Positions 13,301 through 27,479 of a stretch of 64,000 nucleotides of DNA are shown piece after piece. The stretch's first letter is position 1; each line of letters starts with the position of its first letter. A model generated the notes under the pieces. It saw only the letters and a list, made by a program, of their open reading frames with translations. It did no database searches and had not been told where the DNA came from. The position numbers and the translations under genes were made by a program. The stretch lies in assembly GCA_026874595.1 (NCBI GenBank), contig CM049317.1, positions 76,699,891 through 76,763,890 of the forward strand, given 5' to 3'. This DNA is from Sipunculus nudus (taxonomy: Eukaryota > Annelida > Sipuncula > Golfingiida > Sipunculidae).

Positions 13301-16087
13301 ATGTCAGAAATAACGTGCCCTGCTCTCTCAGTTATGTGACATGTTTCAACGACACTAAGAAGACATGTCAGAAATAACGTGCCCTGCTCTCTCAGTTCTG
13401 AGACATGTTTCAACGACACTAAGAAGACATGTCAGAAATAACGTGCCCTGATCTCTCAGTTCTGTGACATGTTTCAACGACACTAAGAAGACATGTCAGA
13501 AATAACGTGCCCTGCTCTCTTAGTTCTGTGACATGTTTCAACGACACTAAGAAGACATGTCAGAAATAACGTGCCCTGCTCTCTCAGTTCTGTGGCATGT
13601 TTCAACAACACTAAGAAGACATGTCAGAAATAACGTGCCCTGCTCTCTCAGTTCTGTGACATGTTTCAACAACACTAAGAAGACATGTCAGAAATAACGT
13701 GCCCTGCTCTCTCAGTTCTGTGACATGTTTCAACGACACTAAGAAGACATGTCAGAAATAACGTGCCCTGATCTCTCAGTTCTGTGACATGTTTCAACGA
13801 CACTAAGAAGACATGTCAGAAATAACGTGCCCTGCTCTATCAGTTCTGTGACATGTTTCAACGACAATAAGAAGACATGTCAGAAATAACGTGCCCTGCT
13901 CTCTCAGTTCTGTGACATGTTCCAACGACACTAAGAAGACATGTCAGAAATTACGTGCCCTGCTCTCTCAGTTCTGTGACATGTTCCAACGACACTAAGA
14001 AGACATGTCAGAAATAACGTGCCCTGCTCTCTCAGTTCTGTGACATGTTCCAACGACACTAAGAAGACATGTCAGAAATAACGTGCCCTGCTCTCTCAGT
14101 TCTGTGACATGTTTCAACGACACTAAGAAGACATGTCAGAAATAACGTGCCCTGATCTCTCAGTTCTGTGACATGTTTCAACGACACTAAGAAGAAATGT
14201 CAGAAATAACGTGCCCTGCTCTCTCAGTTCTGTGACATGTTTCAAGGACAATAAGAAGACATGTCAGAAAAAACGTGCCCTGCTCTCTCAGTTCTGTGAC
14301 ATGTTTCAACGACACTAAGAAGACATGTCAGAAATAACGTGCCCTGCTCTCTCAGTTCTGTGACATGTTCCAACGACACTAAGAAGACATGTCAGAAATA
14401 ACGTGCCCTGCTCTCTCAGTTCTGTGACATGTTCCAACGACACTAAGAAGACTTGTCAGAAATAACGTGCCCTGCTCTCTCAGTTCTGTGACATGTTCCA
14501 ACGACACTAAGAAGACATGTCAGAATACGTGCCCTGCTCTCTTAGTTCTGTGACATGTTTCAACGACACTAAGAAGACATGTCAGAAATAACATGCCCTG
14601 CTCTCTCAGTTCTGTGGCATGTTTCAACAACACTAAGAAGACATGTCAGAAATAACGTGCCCTGCTCTCTCAGTTCTGTGACATGTTTCAACGACACTAA
14701 GAAGACATGTCAGAAATAACGTGCCCTGCTCTCTCAGTTCTGTGACATGTTTCAAGGACAATAAGAAGACATGTCAGAAATAACGTGCCCTGCTCTCTCA
14801 GTTATGTAACATGTTTCAACGACACTAAGAAGACATGTCAGAAATAACGTGCACTGCTCTCTCAGTTCTGTGACATGTTTCAACGACACTAAGAAGACAT
14901 GTCAGAAATAACGTGCCCTGCTCTCTCAGTTCTGTGACATGTTCCAACGACACTAAGAAGACATGTCAGAATACGTGCCCTGCTCTCTTAGTTCTGTGAC
15001 ATGTTTCAACGACACTAAGAAGACATGTCAGAAATAACGTGCCCTGCTCTCTCAGTTCTGTGGCATTTTTCAACAACACTAAGAAGACATGTCAGAAATA
15101 ACGTGCCCTGCTCTCTCAGTTCTGTGACATGTTTCAACGACACTAAGAAGACATGTCAGAAATAACGTGCCCTGCTCTCTCAGTTCTGTGACATGTTTCA
15201 AGGACAATAAGAAGACATGTCAGAAATAACGTGCCCTGCTATCTCAGTTATGTAACATGTTTCAACGACACTAAGAAGACATGTCAGAAATAACGTGCCC
15301 TGCTCTCTCAGTTCTGTGACATGTTTCAACGACACTAAGAAGACATGTCAGAAATAACGTGCCCTGCTCTCTCAGTTCTGTGACATGTTTCAAGGACAAT
15401 AAGAAGACATGTCAGAAATAACGTGCCCTGCTCTCTCAGTTATGTGACATGTTTCAACGACACTAAGAAGACATGTCAGAAATAACGTGCCCTGCTCTCT
15501 CAGTTCTGTGACATGTTTCAACGACACTAAGAAGACATGTCAGAAATAACGTGCCCTGATCTCTCAGTTCTGTGACATGTTTCAACGACACTAAGAAGAC
15601 ATGTCAGAAATAACGTGCCCTGCTCTCTTAGTTCTGTGACATGTTTCAACGACACTAAGAAGACATGTCAGAAATAACGTGCCCTGCTCTCTCAGTTCTG
15701 TGGCATGTTTCAACAACACTAAGAAGACATGTCAGAAATAACGTGCCCTGCTCTCTCAGTTCTGTGACATGTTTCAACAACACTAAGAAGACATGTCAGA
15801 AATAACGTGCCCTGCTCTCTCAGTTCTGTGACATGTTTCAACGACACTAAGAAGACATGTCAGAAATAACGTGCCCTGATCTCTCAGTTCTGTGACATGT
15901 TTCAACGACACTAAGAAGACATGTCAGAAATAACGTGCCCTGCTCTATCAGTTCTGTGACATGTTTCAACGACAATAAGAAGACTTGTCAGAAATAACGT
16001 GCCCTGCTCTCTCAGTTCTGTGACATGTTCCAACGACACTAAGAAGACATGTCAGAAATTACGTGCCCTGCTCTCTCAGTTCTGTGA
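10344..16087 (+). repeat. 5744-bp higher-order repeat, copy 1
   Basis: Rare monomer variants here recur 5744 bp downstream. Examples are GAAGGCATG (10363 and 16107), ACGACACAAAG (10801 and 16545), the 60-bp monomer region (12145 and 17889) and TCTGTAGCATTTTTC (12949 and 18693). The length equals 90 monomers less 16 bp, the loss expected from the short monomers it contains. A related but longer interval (6824-6888 bp) links 5321 and 6061 to the same markers, so an older relative lies to the left with a different monomer number. Confidence 0.8.
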
Positions 16088-19000
16088 CATGTTTCAAGGA
16101 CAATAAGAAGGCATGTCAGAAATAACGTGCCCTGCTCTCTCAGTTATGTGACATGTTTCAACGACACTAAGAAGACATGTCAGAAATAACGTGCCCTGCT
16201 CTCTCAGTTCTGTGACATGTTTCAACGACACTAAGAAGACATGTCAGAAATAACGTGCCCTGATCTCTCAGTTCTGTGACATGTTTCAACGACACTAAGA
16301 AGACATGTCAGAAATAACGTGCCCTGCTCTCTCAGTTCTGTGACATGTTTCAACGACAATAAGAAGACATGTCAGAAATAACGTGCCCTGCTCTCTCAGT
16401 TCTGTGACATGTTCCAACGACACTAAGAAGACATGTCAGAAATTACGTGCCCTGCTCTCTCAGTTCTGTGACATGTTTCAACGACACTAAGAAGACTTGT
16501 CAGAAATAACGTGCCCTGCTCTCTTAGTTCTGTGACATGTTCCAACGACACAAAGAAGACATGTCAGAATACGTGCCCTGCTCTCTTAGTTCTGTGACAT
16601 GTTTCAACGACACTAAGAAGACATGTCAGAATACGTGCCCTGCTCTCTTAGTTCTGTGACATGTTTCAACGACACTAAGAAAACATGTCAGAAATAACGT
16701 GCCCTGCTCTCTCAGTTCTGTGGCATATTTCAACAACACTAAGAAGACATGTCAGAAATAACGTGCCCTGCTCTCTCAGTTCTGTGACATGTTTCAACGA
16801 CACTAAGAAGACATGTCAGAAAAAACGTGCCCTGCTCTCTCAGTTCTGTGACATGTTTCAAGGACAATAAGAAGACATGTCAGAAAAAACGTGCCCTGCT
16901 CTCTCAGTTCTGTGACATGTTTCAACGACACTAAGAAGACATGTCAGAAATAACGTGCCCTGCTCTCTCAGTTCTGTGACATGTTCCAACGACACTAAGA
17001 AGACATGTCAGAAATAACGTGCCCTGCTCTCTCAGTTCTGTGACATGTTCCAACGACACTAAGAAGACTTGTCAGAAATAACGTGCCCTGCTCTCTCAGT
17101 TCTGTGACATGTTCCAACGACACTAAGAAGACATGTCAGAATACGTGCCCTGCTCTCTTAGTTATGTGACATGTTTCAACGACACTAAGAAGACATGTCA
17201 GAAATAACGTGCCCTGCTCTCTCAGTTCTGTGGCATGTTTCAACAACACTAAGAAGACATGTCAGAAATAACGTGCCCTGCTCTCTCACTTCTGTGACAT
17301 GTTTCAAGGACAATAAGAAGACATGTCAGAAATAACGTGCGCTGCTCTCTCAGTTATGTGACATGTTTCAACGACACTAAGAAGACATGTCAGAAATAAC
17401 GTGCCCTGCTCTCTCAGTTATGTAACATGTTTCAACGACACTAAGAAGACATGTCAGAAATAACTTGCCCTGCTCTCTCAGTTCTGTGACATGTTCCAAC
17501 GACACTAAGAAGACATGTCAGAAATAACGTGCCCTGCTCTCTCAGTTCTGTGACATGTTTCAAGGACAATAAGAAGACATGTCAGAAATAACGTGCCCTG
17601 CTCTCTCAGTTATGTGACATGTTTCAACGACACTAAGAAGACATGTCAGAAATAACGTGCCCTGCTCTCTCAGTTCGGTGACATGTTTCAACGACACTAA
17701 GAAGACATGTCAGAAATAACGTGCACTGCACTCTCAGTTCTGTGACAAGTTTCAACGACACTAAGAAGACATGTCAGAAATAACGTGCCCTGCTCTCTCA
17801 GTTCTGTGACATGTTTCAACGACACTAAGAAGACATGTCAGAAATTACGTGCCCTGCTCTCTCAGTTCAGTGACATGTTTCAACGACACTAAGAAGACTT
17901 GTCAGAAATAACGTGCCCTGCTCTCTCAGTTCTGTGACATGTTTCAACGACACTAAGAAGACTTTTCAGAATACGTGCCCTGCTCTTAGTTCTGTGACAT
18001 GTTTCAACGACACTAAGAAGACATGTCAGAAATAACGTGTCCTGCTCTCTCAGTTCTGTGGCATGTTTCAACAACACTAAGAAGACATGTCAGAAATAAC
18101 GTGCCCTGCTCTCTCAGTTCTGTGACATGTTTCAACAACACTAAGAAGACATGTCAGAAATAACGTGCCCTGCTCTCTCAGTTCTGTGACATGTTTCAAC
18201 GACACTAAGAAGACATGTCAGAAATAACGTGCCCTGATCTCTCAGTTCTGTGACATGTTTCAACGACACTAAGAAGACATGTCAGAAATAACGTGCCCTG
18301 CTCTATCAGTTCTGTGACATGTTTCAACGACAATAAGAAGACATGTCAGAAATAACGTGCCCTGCTCTCTCAGTTCTGTGACATGTTCCAACGACACTAA
18401 GAAGACATGTCAGAAATAACGTGCCCTGCTCTCTCAGTTCTGTGACATGTTCCAACGACACTAAGAAGACATGTCAGAAATAACGTGCCCTGCTCTCTCA
18501 GTTCTGTGACATGTTCCAACGACACTAAGAAGACTTGTCAGAAATAACGTGCCCTGCTCTCTCAGTTCTGTGACATGTTCCAACGACACTAAGAAGACAT
18601 GTCAGAATACGTGCCCTGCTCTCTTAGTTCTGTGACATGTTTCAACGACACTAAGAAGACATGTCAGAAATAACGTGCCCTGCTCTCTCAGTTCTGTAGC
18701 ATTTTTCAACAACACTAAGAAGACATGTCAGAAATAACGTGCCCTGCTCTCTCAGTTCTGTGACATGTTTCAACGACACTAAGAAGACATGTCAGAAATA
18801 ACGTGCCCTGCTCTCTCAGTTCTGTGACATGTTTCAAGGACAATAAGAAGACATGTCAGAAATAACGTGCCCTGCTCTCTCAGTTATGTAACATGTTTCA
18901 ACGACACTAAGAAGACATGTCAGAAATAACGTGCCCTGCTCTCTCAGTTCTGTGACATGTTTCAACGACACTAAGAAGACATGTCAGAAATAACGTGCCC

Positions 19001-21563
19001 TGCTCTCTCAGTTCTGTGACATGTTTCAAGGACAATAAGAAGACATGTCAGAAATAACGTGCCCTGCTCTCTCAGTTATGTGACATGTTTCAACGACACT
19101 AAGAAGACATGTCAGAAATAACGTGCCCTGCTCTCTCAGTTCTGAGACATGTTTCAACGACACTAAGAAGACATGTCAGAAATAACGTGCCCTGATCTCT
19201 CAGTTCTGTGACATGTTTCAACGACACTAAGAAGACATGTCAGAAATAACGTGCCCTGCTCTCTTAGTTCTGTGACATGTTTCAACGACACTAAGAAGAC
19301 ATGTCAGAAATAACGTGCCCTGCTCTCTCAGTTCTGTGGCATGTTTCAACAACACTAAGAAGACATGTCAGAAATAACGTGCCCTGCTCTCTCAGTTCTG
19401 TGACATGTTTCAACAACACTAAGAAGACATGTCAGAAATAACGTGCCCTGCTCTCTCAGTTCTGTGACATGTTTCAACGACACTAAGAAGACATGTCAGA
19501 AATAACGTGCCCTGATCTCTCAGTTCTGTGACATGTTTCAACGACACTAAGAAGACATGTCAGAAATAACGTGCCCTGCTCTATCAGTTCTGTGACATGT
19601 TTCAACGACAATAAGAAGACATGTCAGAAATAACGTGCCCTGCTCTCTCAGTTCTGTGACATGTTCCAACGACACTAAGAAGACATGTCAGAAATTACGT
19701 GCCCTGCTCTCTCAGTTCTGTGACATGTTCCAACGACACTAAGAAGACATGTCAGAAATAACGTGCCCTGCTCTCTCAGTTCTGTGACATGTTCCAACGA
19801 CACTAAGAAGACATGTCAGAATACGTGCCCTGCTCTCTTAGTTCTGTGACATGTTTCAACGACACTAAGAAGACATGTCAGAAATAACGTGCCCTGCTCT
19901 CTCAGTTCTGTGACATGTTTCAACGACACTAAGAAGACATGTCAGAAATAACGTGCCCTGATCTCTCAGTTCTGTGACATGTTTCAACGACACTAAGAAG
20001 AAATGTCAGAAATAACGTGCCCTGCTCTCTCAGTTCTGTGACATGTTTCAAGGACAATAAGAAGACATGTCAGAAAAAACGTGCCCTGCTCTCTCAGTTC
20101 TGTGACATGTTTCAACGACACTAAGAAGACATGTCAGAAATAACGTGCCCTGCTCTCTCAGTTCTGTGACATGTTCCAACGACACTAAGAAGACATGTCA
20201 GAAATAACGTGCCCTGCTCTCTCAGTTCTGTGACATGTTCCAACGACACTAAGAAGACTTGTCAGAAATAACGTGCCCTGCTCTCTCAGTTCTGTGACAT
20301 GTTCCAACGACACTAAGAAGACATGTCAGAATACGTGCCCTGCTCTCTTAGTTCTGTGACATGTTTCAACGACACTAAGAAGACATGTCAGAAATAACGT
20401 GCCCTGCTCTCTCAGTTCTGTGGCATGTTTCAACAACACTAAGAAGACATGTCAGAAATAACGTGCCCTGCTCTCTCAGTTCTGTGACATGTTTCAACGA
20501 CACTAAGAAGACATGTCAGAAATAACGTGCCCTGCTCTCTCAGTTCTGTGACATGTTTCAAGGACAATAAGAAGACATGTCAGAAATAACGTGCCCTGCT
20601 CTCTCAGTTATGTAACATGTTTCAACGACACTAAGAAGACATGTCAGAAATAACGTGCACTGCTCTCTCAGTTCTGTGACATGTTTCAAGGACAATAAGA
20701 AGACATGTCAGAAATAACGTGCCCTGCTATCTCAGTTATGTAACATGTTTCAACGACACTAAGAAGACATGTCAGAAATAACGTGCCCTGCTCTCTCAGT
20801 TCTGTGACATGTTTCAACGACACTAAGAAGACATGTCAGAAATAACGTGCCCTGCTCTCTCAGTTCTGTGACATGTTTCAAGGACAATAAGAAGAAATGT
20901 CAGAAATAACGTGCCCTGCTCTCTCAGTTATGTGACATGTTTCAACGACACTAAGAAGACATGTCAGAAATAACGTGCCCTGCTCTCTCAGTTCTGTGAC
21001 ATGTTTCAACGACACTAAGAAGACATGTCAGAAATAACGTGCCCTGATCTCTCAGTTCTGTGACATGTTTCAACGACACTAAGAAGACATGTCAGAAATA
21101 ACGTGCCCTGCTCTCTTAGTTCTGTGACATGTTTCAACGACACTAAGAAGACATGTCAGAAATAACGTGCCCTGCTCTCTCAGTTCTGTGGCATGTTTCA
21201 ACAACACTAAGAAGACATGTCAGAAATAACGTGCCCTGCTCTCTCAGTTCTGTGACATGTTTCAACAACACTAAGAAGACATGTCAGAAATAACGTGCCC
21301 TGCTCTCTCAGTTCTGTGACATGTTTCAACGACACTAAGAAGACATGTCAGAAATAACGTGCCCTGATCTCTCAGTTCTGTGACATGTTTCAACGACACT
21401 AAGAAGACATGTCAGAAATAACGTGCCCTGCTCTATCAGTTCTGTGACATGTTTCAACGACAATAAGAAGACTTGTCAGAAATAACGTGCCCTGCTCTCT
21501 CAGTTCTGTGACATGTTCCAACGACACTAAGAAGACATGTCAGAAATTACGTGTCCTGCTCTC
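16088..21563 (+). repeat. 5744-bp-family higher-order repeat, copy 2 (net 256 bp shorter at its end)
   Basis: This is the tandem neighbour of copy 1. The markers stay in step at 5744 bp through about 18.7 kb. The lag then becomes about 5806 bp at the GAAGAAATG variant (14191 and 19998), a gain of one short monomer. At the end of the unit it falls to 5488 bp (15972 and 21460), a net loss of four monomers. Whole-monomer steps like these are what unequal exchange between aligned repeats produces. Confidence 0.75.
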
Positions 21564-21601
21564 TCAGTTCTGTGACATGTTCCAACGACACTAAGAAGAC
21601 A

Positions 21602-24600
21602 TGTCAGAAATAACGTGCCCTGCTCTCTCAGTTCTGTGACATGTTCCAACGACACTAAGAAGACATGTCAGAATACGTGCCCTGCTCTCTTAGTTCTGTG
21701 ACATGTTTCAACGACACTAAGAAAACATGTCAGAAATAACGTGCCCTGCTCTCTCAGTTCTGTGGCATATTTCAACAACACTAAGAAGACATGTCAGAAA
21801 TAACGTGCCCTGCTCTCTCAGTTCTGTGACATGTTTCAACGACACTAAGAAGACATGTCAGAAAAAACGTGCCCTGCTCTCTCAGTTCTGTGACATGTTT
21901 CAAGGACAATAAGAAGACATGTCAGAAAAAACGTGCCCTGCTCTCTCAGTTCTGTGACATGTTCCAACGACACTAAGAAGACATGTCAGAAAAAACGTGC
22001 CCTGCTCTCTCAGTTCTGTGACATGTTCCAACGACACTAAGAAGACATGTCAGAAATAACGTGCCCTGCTCTCTCAGTTCTGTGACATGTTCCAACGACA
22101 CTAAGAAGACTTGTCAGAAATAACGTGCCCTGCTCTCTCAGTTCTGTGACATGTTCCAACGACACTAAGAAGACATGTCAGAATACGTGCCCTGCTCTCT
22201 TAGTTCTGTGACATGTTTCAACGACACTAAGAAGACATGTCAGAAATAACGTGCCCTGCTCTCTCAGTTCTGTGGCATGTTTCAACAACACTAAGAAGAC
22301 ATGTCAGAAATAACGTGCCCTGCTCTCTCAGTTCTGTGACATGTTTCAACGACACTAAGAAGACATGTCAGAAATAACGTGCCCTGCTCTCTCAGTTCTG
22401 TGACATGTTTCAAGGACAATAAGAAGACATGTCAGAAATAACGTGCCCTGCTCTCTCAGTTATGTAACATGTTTCAACGACATTAAGAAGACATGTCAGA
22501 AATAACGTGCACTGCTCTCTCAGTTCTGTGACATGTTTCAACGACACTAAGAAGACATGTCAGAAATAACGTGCCCTGCTCTTTCAGTTCTGTGACATGT
22601 TTCAAGGACAATAAGAAGGCATGTCAGAAATAACGTGCCCTGCTCTCTCAGTTATGTGACATGTTTCAACGACACTAAGAAGACATGTCAGAAATAACGT
22701 GCCCTGCTCTCTCAGTTCTGTGACATGTTTCAACGACACTAAGAAGACATGTCAGAAATAACGTGCCCTGATCTCTCAGTTCTGTGACATGTTTCAACGA
22801 CACTAAGAAGACATGTCAGAAATAACGTGCCCTGCTCTCTCAGTTCTGTGACATGTTTCAACGACAATAAGAAGACATGTCAGAAATAACGTGCCCTGCT
22901 CTCTCAGTTCTGTGACATGTTCCAACGACACTAAGAAGACTTGTCAGAAATAACGTGCCCTGCTCTCTTAGTTCTGTGACATGTTCCAACGACACAAAGA
23001 AGACATGTCAGAATACGTGCCCTGCTCTCTTAGTTCTGTGACATGTTTCAACGACACTAAGAAGACATGTCAGAAATAACGTGCCCTGCTCTCTCAGTTC
23101 TGTGGCATGTTTCAACAACACTAAGAAGACATGTCAGAAATAACGTGCCCTGCTCTCTCAGTTCTGTGACATGTTTCAACGACACTAAGAAGACATATCA
23201 GAAATAACGTGCCCTGCTCTCTCAGTTCTGTGACATGTTTCAAGGACAATAAGAAGACATGTCAGAAATAACGTGCGCTGCTCTCTCAGTTATGTGACAT
23301 GTTTCAACGACACTAAGAAGACATGTCAGAAATAACGTGCCCTGCTCTATCAGTTCTGTGACATGTTCCAACGACACTAAGAAGACATGTCAGAAATTAC
23401 GTGCCCTGCTCTCTCAGTTCTGTGACATGTTTCAACGACACTAAGAAGACTTGTCAGAAATAACATGCCCTGCTCTCTCAGTTCTGTGACATATTCCAAC
23501 GACACTAAGAAGACATGTCAGAATACGTGCCCTGCTCTCTTAGTTCTGTGACATGTTTCAACGACACTAAGAAGACATGTCAGAAATAACGTGCCCTGCT
23601 CTCTCAGTTCTGTGGCATGTTTCAACAACACTAAGAAGACATGTCAGAAATAACGTGCCCTGCTCTCTCAGTTCTGTGACATGTTTCAACAACACTAAGA
23701 AGACATGTCAGAAATAACGTGCCCTGCTCTCTCACTTCTGTGACATGTTTCAAGGACAATAAGAAGACATGTCAGAAATAACGTGCGCTGCTCTCTCAGT
23801 TATGTGACATGTTTCAACGACACTAAGAAGACATGTCAGAAATAACGTGCCCTGCTCTCTCAGTTCTGTGACATGTTTCAACGACACTAAGAAGACATGT
23901 CAGAAATAACGTGCCCTGCTCTCTCAGTTCTGTGACATGTTTCAACGACACTAAGAAGACATGACAGAAATAACGTGCCCTGCTCTCTCAGTTCTGTGAC
24001 ATGTTTCAACGACACTAAGAAGACATGTCAGAAATAACGTGCCCTGCTCTCTCAGTTCTGTGACATGTTTCAACGACACTAAGAAGACATGTCAGAAATA
24101 ACGTGCCCTGATCTCTCAGTTCTGTGACATGTTTCAACGACACTAAGAAGACATGACAGAAATAACGTGCCCTGCTCTCTCAGTTCTGTGACATGTTTCA
24201 ACGACACTAAGAAGACATGTCAGAAATAACGTGCCCTGCTCTCTCAGTTCTGTGACATGTTTCAACGACACTAAGAAGACATGTCAGAAATAACGTGCCC
24301 TGCTCTCTCAGTTCTGTGACATGTTCCAACGACACTAAGAAGACATGTCAGAAATAACGTGCCCTGCTCTCTCAGTTCTGTGACATGTTTCAACGTCACT
24401 AAGAAAACATGTCAGAAATAACGTGCCCTGCTCTCTCAGTTCTGTGACATGTTCGAACAACACTAAGAAGACATGTCAGAAATAACGTGCACTGCTCTCT
24501 CAGTTCTGTGACATGTTTCAACGACACTAAGAAGACATGTCAGAAATAACGTGCCCTGCTCTCTCAATTCTATGACATGTTTCAACGACACTAAGAAGAC

Positions 24601-27479
24601 ATGTCAGAAATAACGTGCCCTGCTCTCTCAGTTCTGTGGCATGTTTCAACGACACTAAGAAGACATGTCAGAAATAACGTGCCCTGCTCTCTCAGTTCTG
24701 TGGCATGTTTCAACAACACTAAGAAGACATGTCAGAAATAACGTGCCCTGCTCTCTCAGTTCTGTGGCATGTTTCAACAACACTAAGAAGACATATCAGA
24801 AATAACGTGCCCTGCTTTATCAGTTCTGTGGCATGTTTCAACAACACTAAGAAGACATGTCAGAAATAACGTGCCCTGCTCTCTCAGTTCTGTGACTTGT
24901 TCCAACGACACTAAGAAGACATGTCAGAAATAACGTGCCCTGCTCTCTCAGTTCTGTGACATGTTTCAACGACACTAAGAAGACATGTCAGAAATAACGT
25001 GCCCTGCTCTCTCAGTTCTGTGACATGTTTCAACGACACTAAGAAGACATGTCAGAAATAACGTGCCCTGCTCTCTCCGTTCCGTGACATTTTTCAACGA
25101 CACTAAGAAGACATGTTAGAAATAACGTGCCCTGCTCTCTCAGTTCTGTGACATGTTTCAACGACACTAAGAAGACATGTCAGAAATAACGTGCCCTGCT
25201 CTCTCACTTCTGTGACATGTTTCAACGACACTAAGAAGACAAGTCAGGAATAACGTGCACTGCTCTCTCAGTTTTGTGACATGTTTCAACAACAGCAAGA
25301 AGACATGTCAGAAATAACGTGCCCTGATCTCTCAGTTCTGTGACATGTTTCAACGACACTAAGAAGACATGTCAGAAATAACGTGCCCTGCTCTCTCAGT
25401 TCTGTGACATGTTCCAACAACACTAAGAAGACATGTCAGAAATAACGTGCACTGCTCTCTCAGTTCTGTGACATGTTTCAACGACACTAAGAAGACATGT
25501 CAGAAATAACGTGCCCTGCTCTCTCAGTTCTGTGACATGTTTCAACGACACTAAGAAGACATGTCAGAAATAACGTGCCCTGCTCTCTCAGTTCTGTGGC
25601 ATGTTTCAACAACACTAAGAAGACATGTCAGAAATAACGTGCCCTGCTCTCTCAGTTCTGTGGCATGTTTCAACAAAACTAAGAAGACATGTCAGAAATA
25701 ACGTGCCCTGCTTTCTCAGTTCTGTGAAATGTTTCAACAACACTAAGAAGACATGTCAGAAATAACGTGCCCTGCTCTCTCCGTTCTGCTGCATGTTTCA
25801 ACAACACTAAGAAGACATGTCAGAAATAACGTGCCCTGCTCTCTCCGTTCTGTGGCATGTTTCAAGGACAATAAGAAGACATGTCAGAAATAACGTGCCC
25901 TGCTCTCTCCGTTCTGTGACATGTTTCAACGACACTAAGAAGACATGTCAGAAATAACGTGCCCTGCTCTCTCAGTTCTGTGACATGTTTCAACGACACT
26001 AAGAAGACATATCAGAAATAACGTGCCCTGCTCTCTCAGTTCTGTGACATGTTTCAAGGACAATAAGAAGACATGTCAGAAATAACGTGCGCTGCTCTCT
26101 CAGTTATGTGACATGTTTCAACGACACTAAGAAGACATGTCAGAAATAACGTGCCCTGCTCTATCAGTTCTGTGACATGTTCCAACGACACTAAGAAGAC
26201 ATGTCAGAAATTACGTGCCCTGCTCTCTCAGTTCTGTGACATGTTTCAACGACACTAAGAAGACTTGTCAGAAATAACATGCCCTGCTCTCTCAGTTCTG
26301 TGACATATTCCAACGACACTAAGAAGACATGTCAGAATACGTGCCCTGCTCTCTTAGTTCTGTGACATGTTTCAACGACACTAAGAAGACATGTCAGAAA
26401 TAACGTGCCCTGCTCTCTCAGTTCTGTGGCATGTTTCAACAACACTAAGAAGACATGTCAGAAATAACGTGCCCTGCTCTCTCAGTTCTGTGACATGTTT
26501 CAACAACACTAAGAAGACATGTCAGAAATAACGTGCCCTGCTCTCTCACTTCTGTGACATGTTTCAAGGACAATAAGAAGACATGTCAGAAATAACGTGC
26601 GCTGCTCTCTCAGTTATGTGACATGTTTCAACGACACTAAGAAGACATGTCAGAAATAACGTGCCCTGCTCTCTCAGTTCTGTGACATGTTTCAACGACA
26701 CTAAGAAGACATGTCAGAAATAACGTGCCCTGCTCTCTCAGTTCTGTGACATGTTTCAACGACACTAAGAAGACATGACAGAAATAACGTGCCCTGCTCT
26801 CTCAGTTCTGTGACATGTTTCAACGACACTAAGAAGACATGTCAGAAATAACGTGCCCTGCTCTCTCAGTTCTGTGACATGTTTCAACGACACTAAGAAG
26901 ACATGTCAGAAATAACGTGCCCTGCTCTCTCAGTTCTGTGACATGTTTCAACGACACTAAGAAGACATGTCAGAAATAACGTGCCCTGCTCTCTCAGTTC
27001 TGTGGCATGTTTCAACGACACTAAGAAGACATGTCAGAAATAACGTGCCCTGCTCTCTCAGTTCTGTGGCATGTTTCAACAACACTAAGAAGACATGTCA
27101 GAAATAACGTGCCCTGCTCTCTCAGTTCTGTGGCATGTTTCAACAACACTAAGAAGACATATCAGAAATAACGTGCCCTGCTTTATCAGTTCTGTGGCAT
27201 GTTTCAACAACACTAAGAAGACATGTCAGAAATAACGTGCCCTGCTCTCTCAGTTCTGTGACTTGTTCCAACGACACTAAGAAGACATGTCAGAAATAAC
27301 GTGCCCTGCTCTCTCAGTTCTGTGACATGTTTCAACGACACTAAGAAGACATGTCAGAAATAACGTGCCCTGCTCTCTCAGTTCTGTGACATGTTTCAAC
27401 GACACTAAGAAGACATGTCAGAAATAACGTGCCCTGCTCTCTCCGTTCCGTGACATTTTTCAACGACACTAAGAAGACA
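21602..27479 (+). repeat. 5878-bp higher-order repeat, copy 1
   Basis: Rare variants recur exactly 5878 bp downstream: GAATACG (21671 and 27549), CACTTCTGTG (23733 and 29611; 26547 and 32425), GTTCGAACAAC (24451 and 30329), CCGTTCCGTGAC (25077 and 30955; 27443 and 33321) and CCGTTCTGCTGC (25781 and 31659). The length is 92 monomers minus 10 bp, consistent with five 62-bp monomers. Single rare substitutions are preserved between the copies, so the duplication is recent relative to monomer divergence. Confidence 0.85.
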
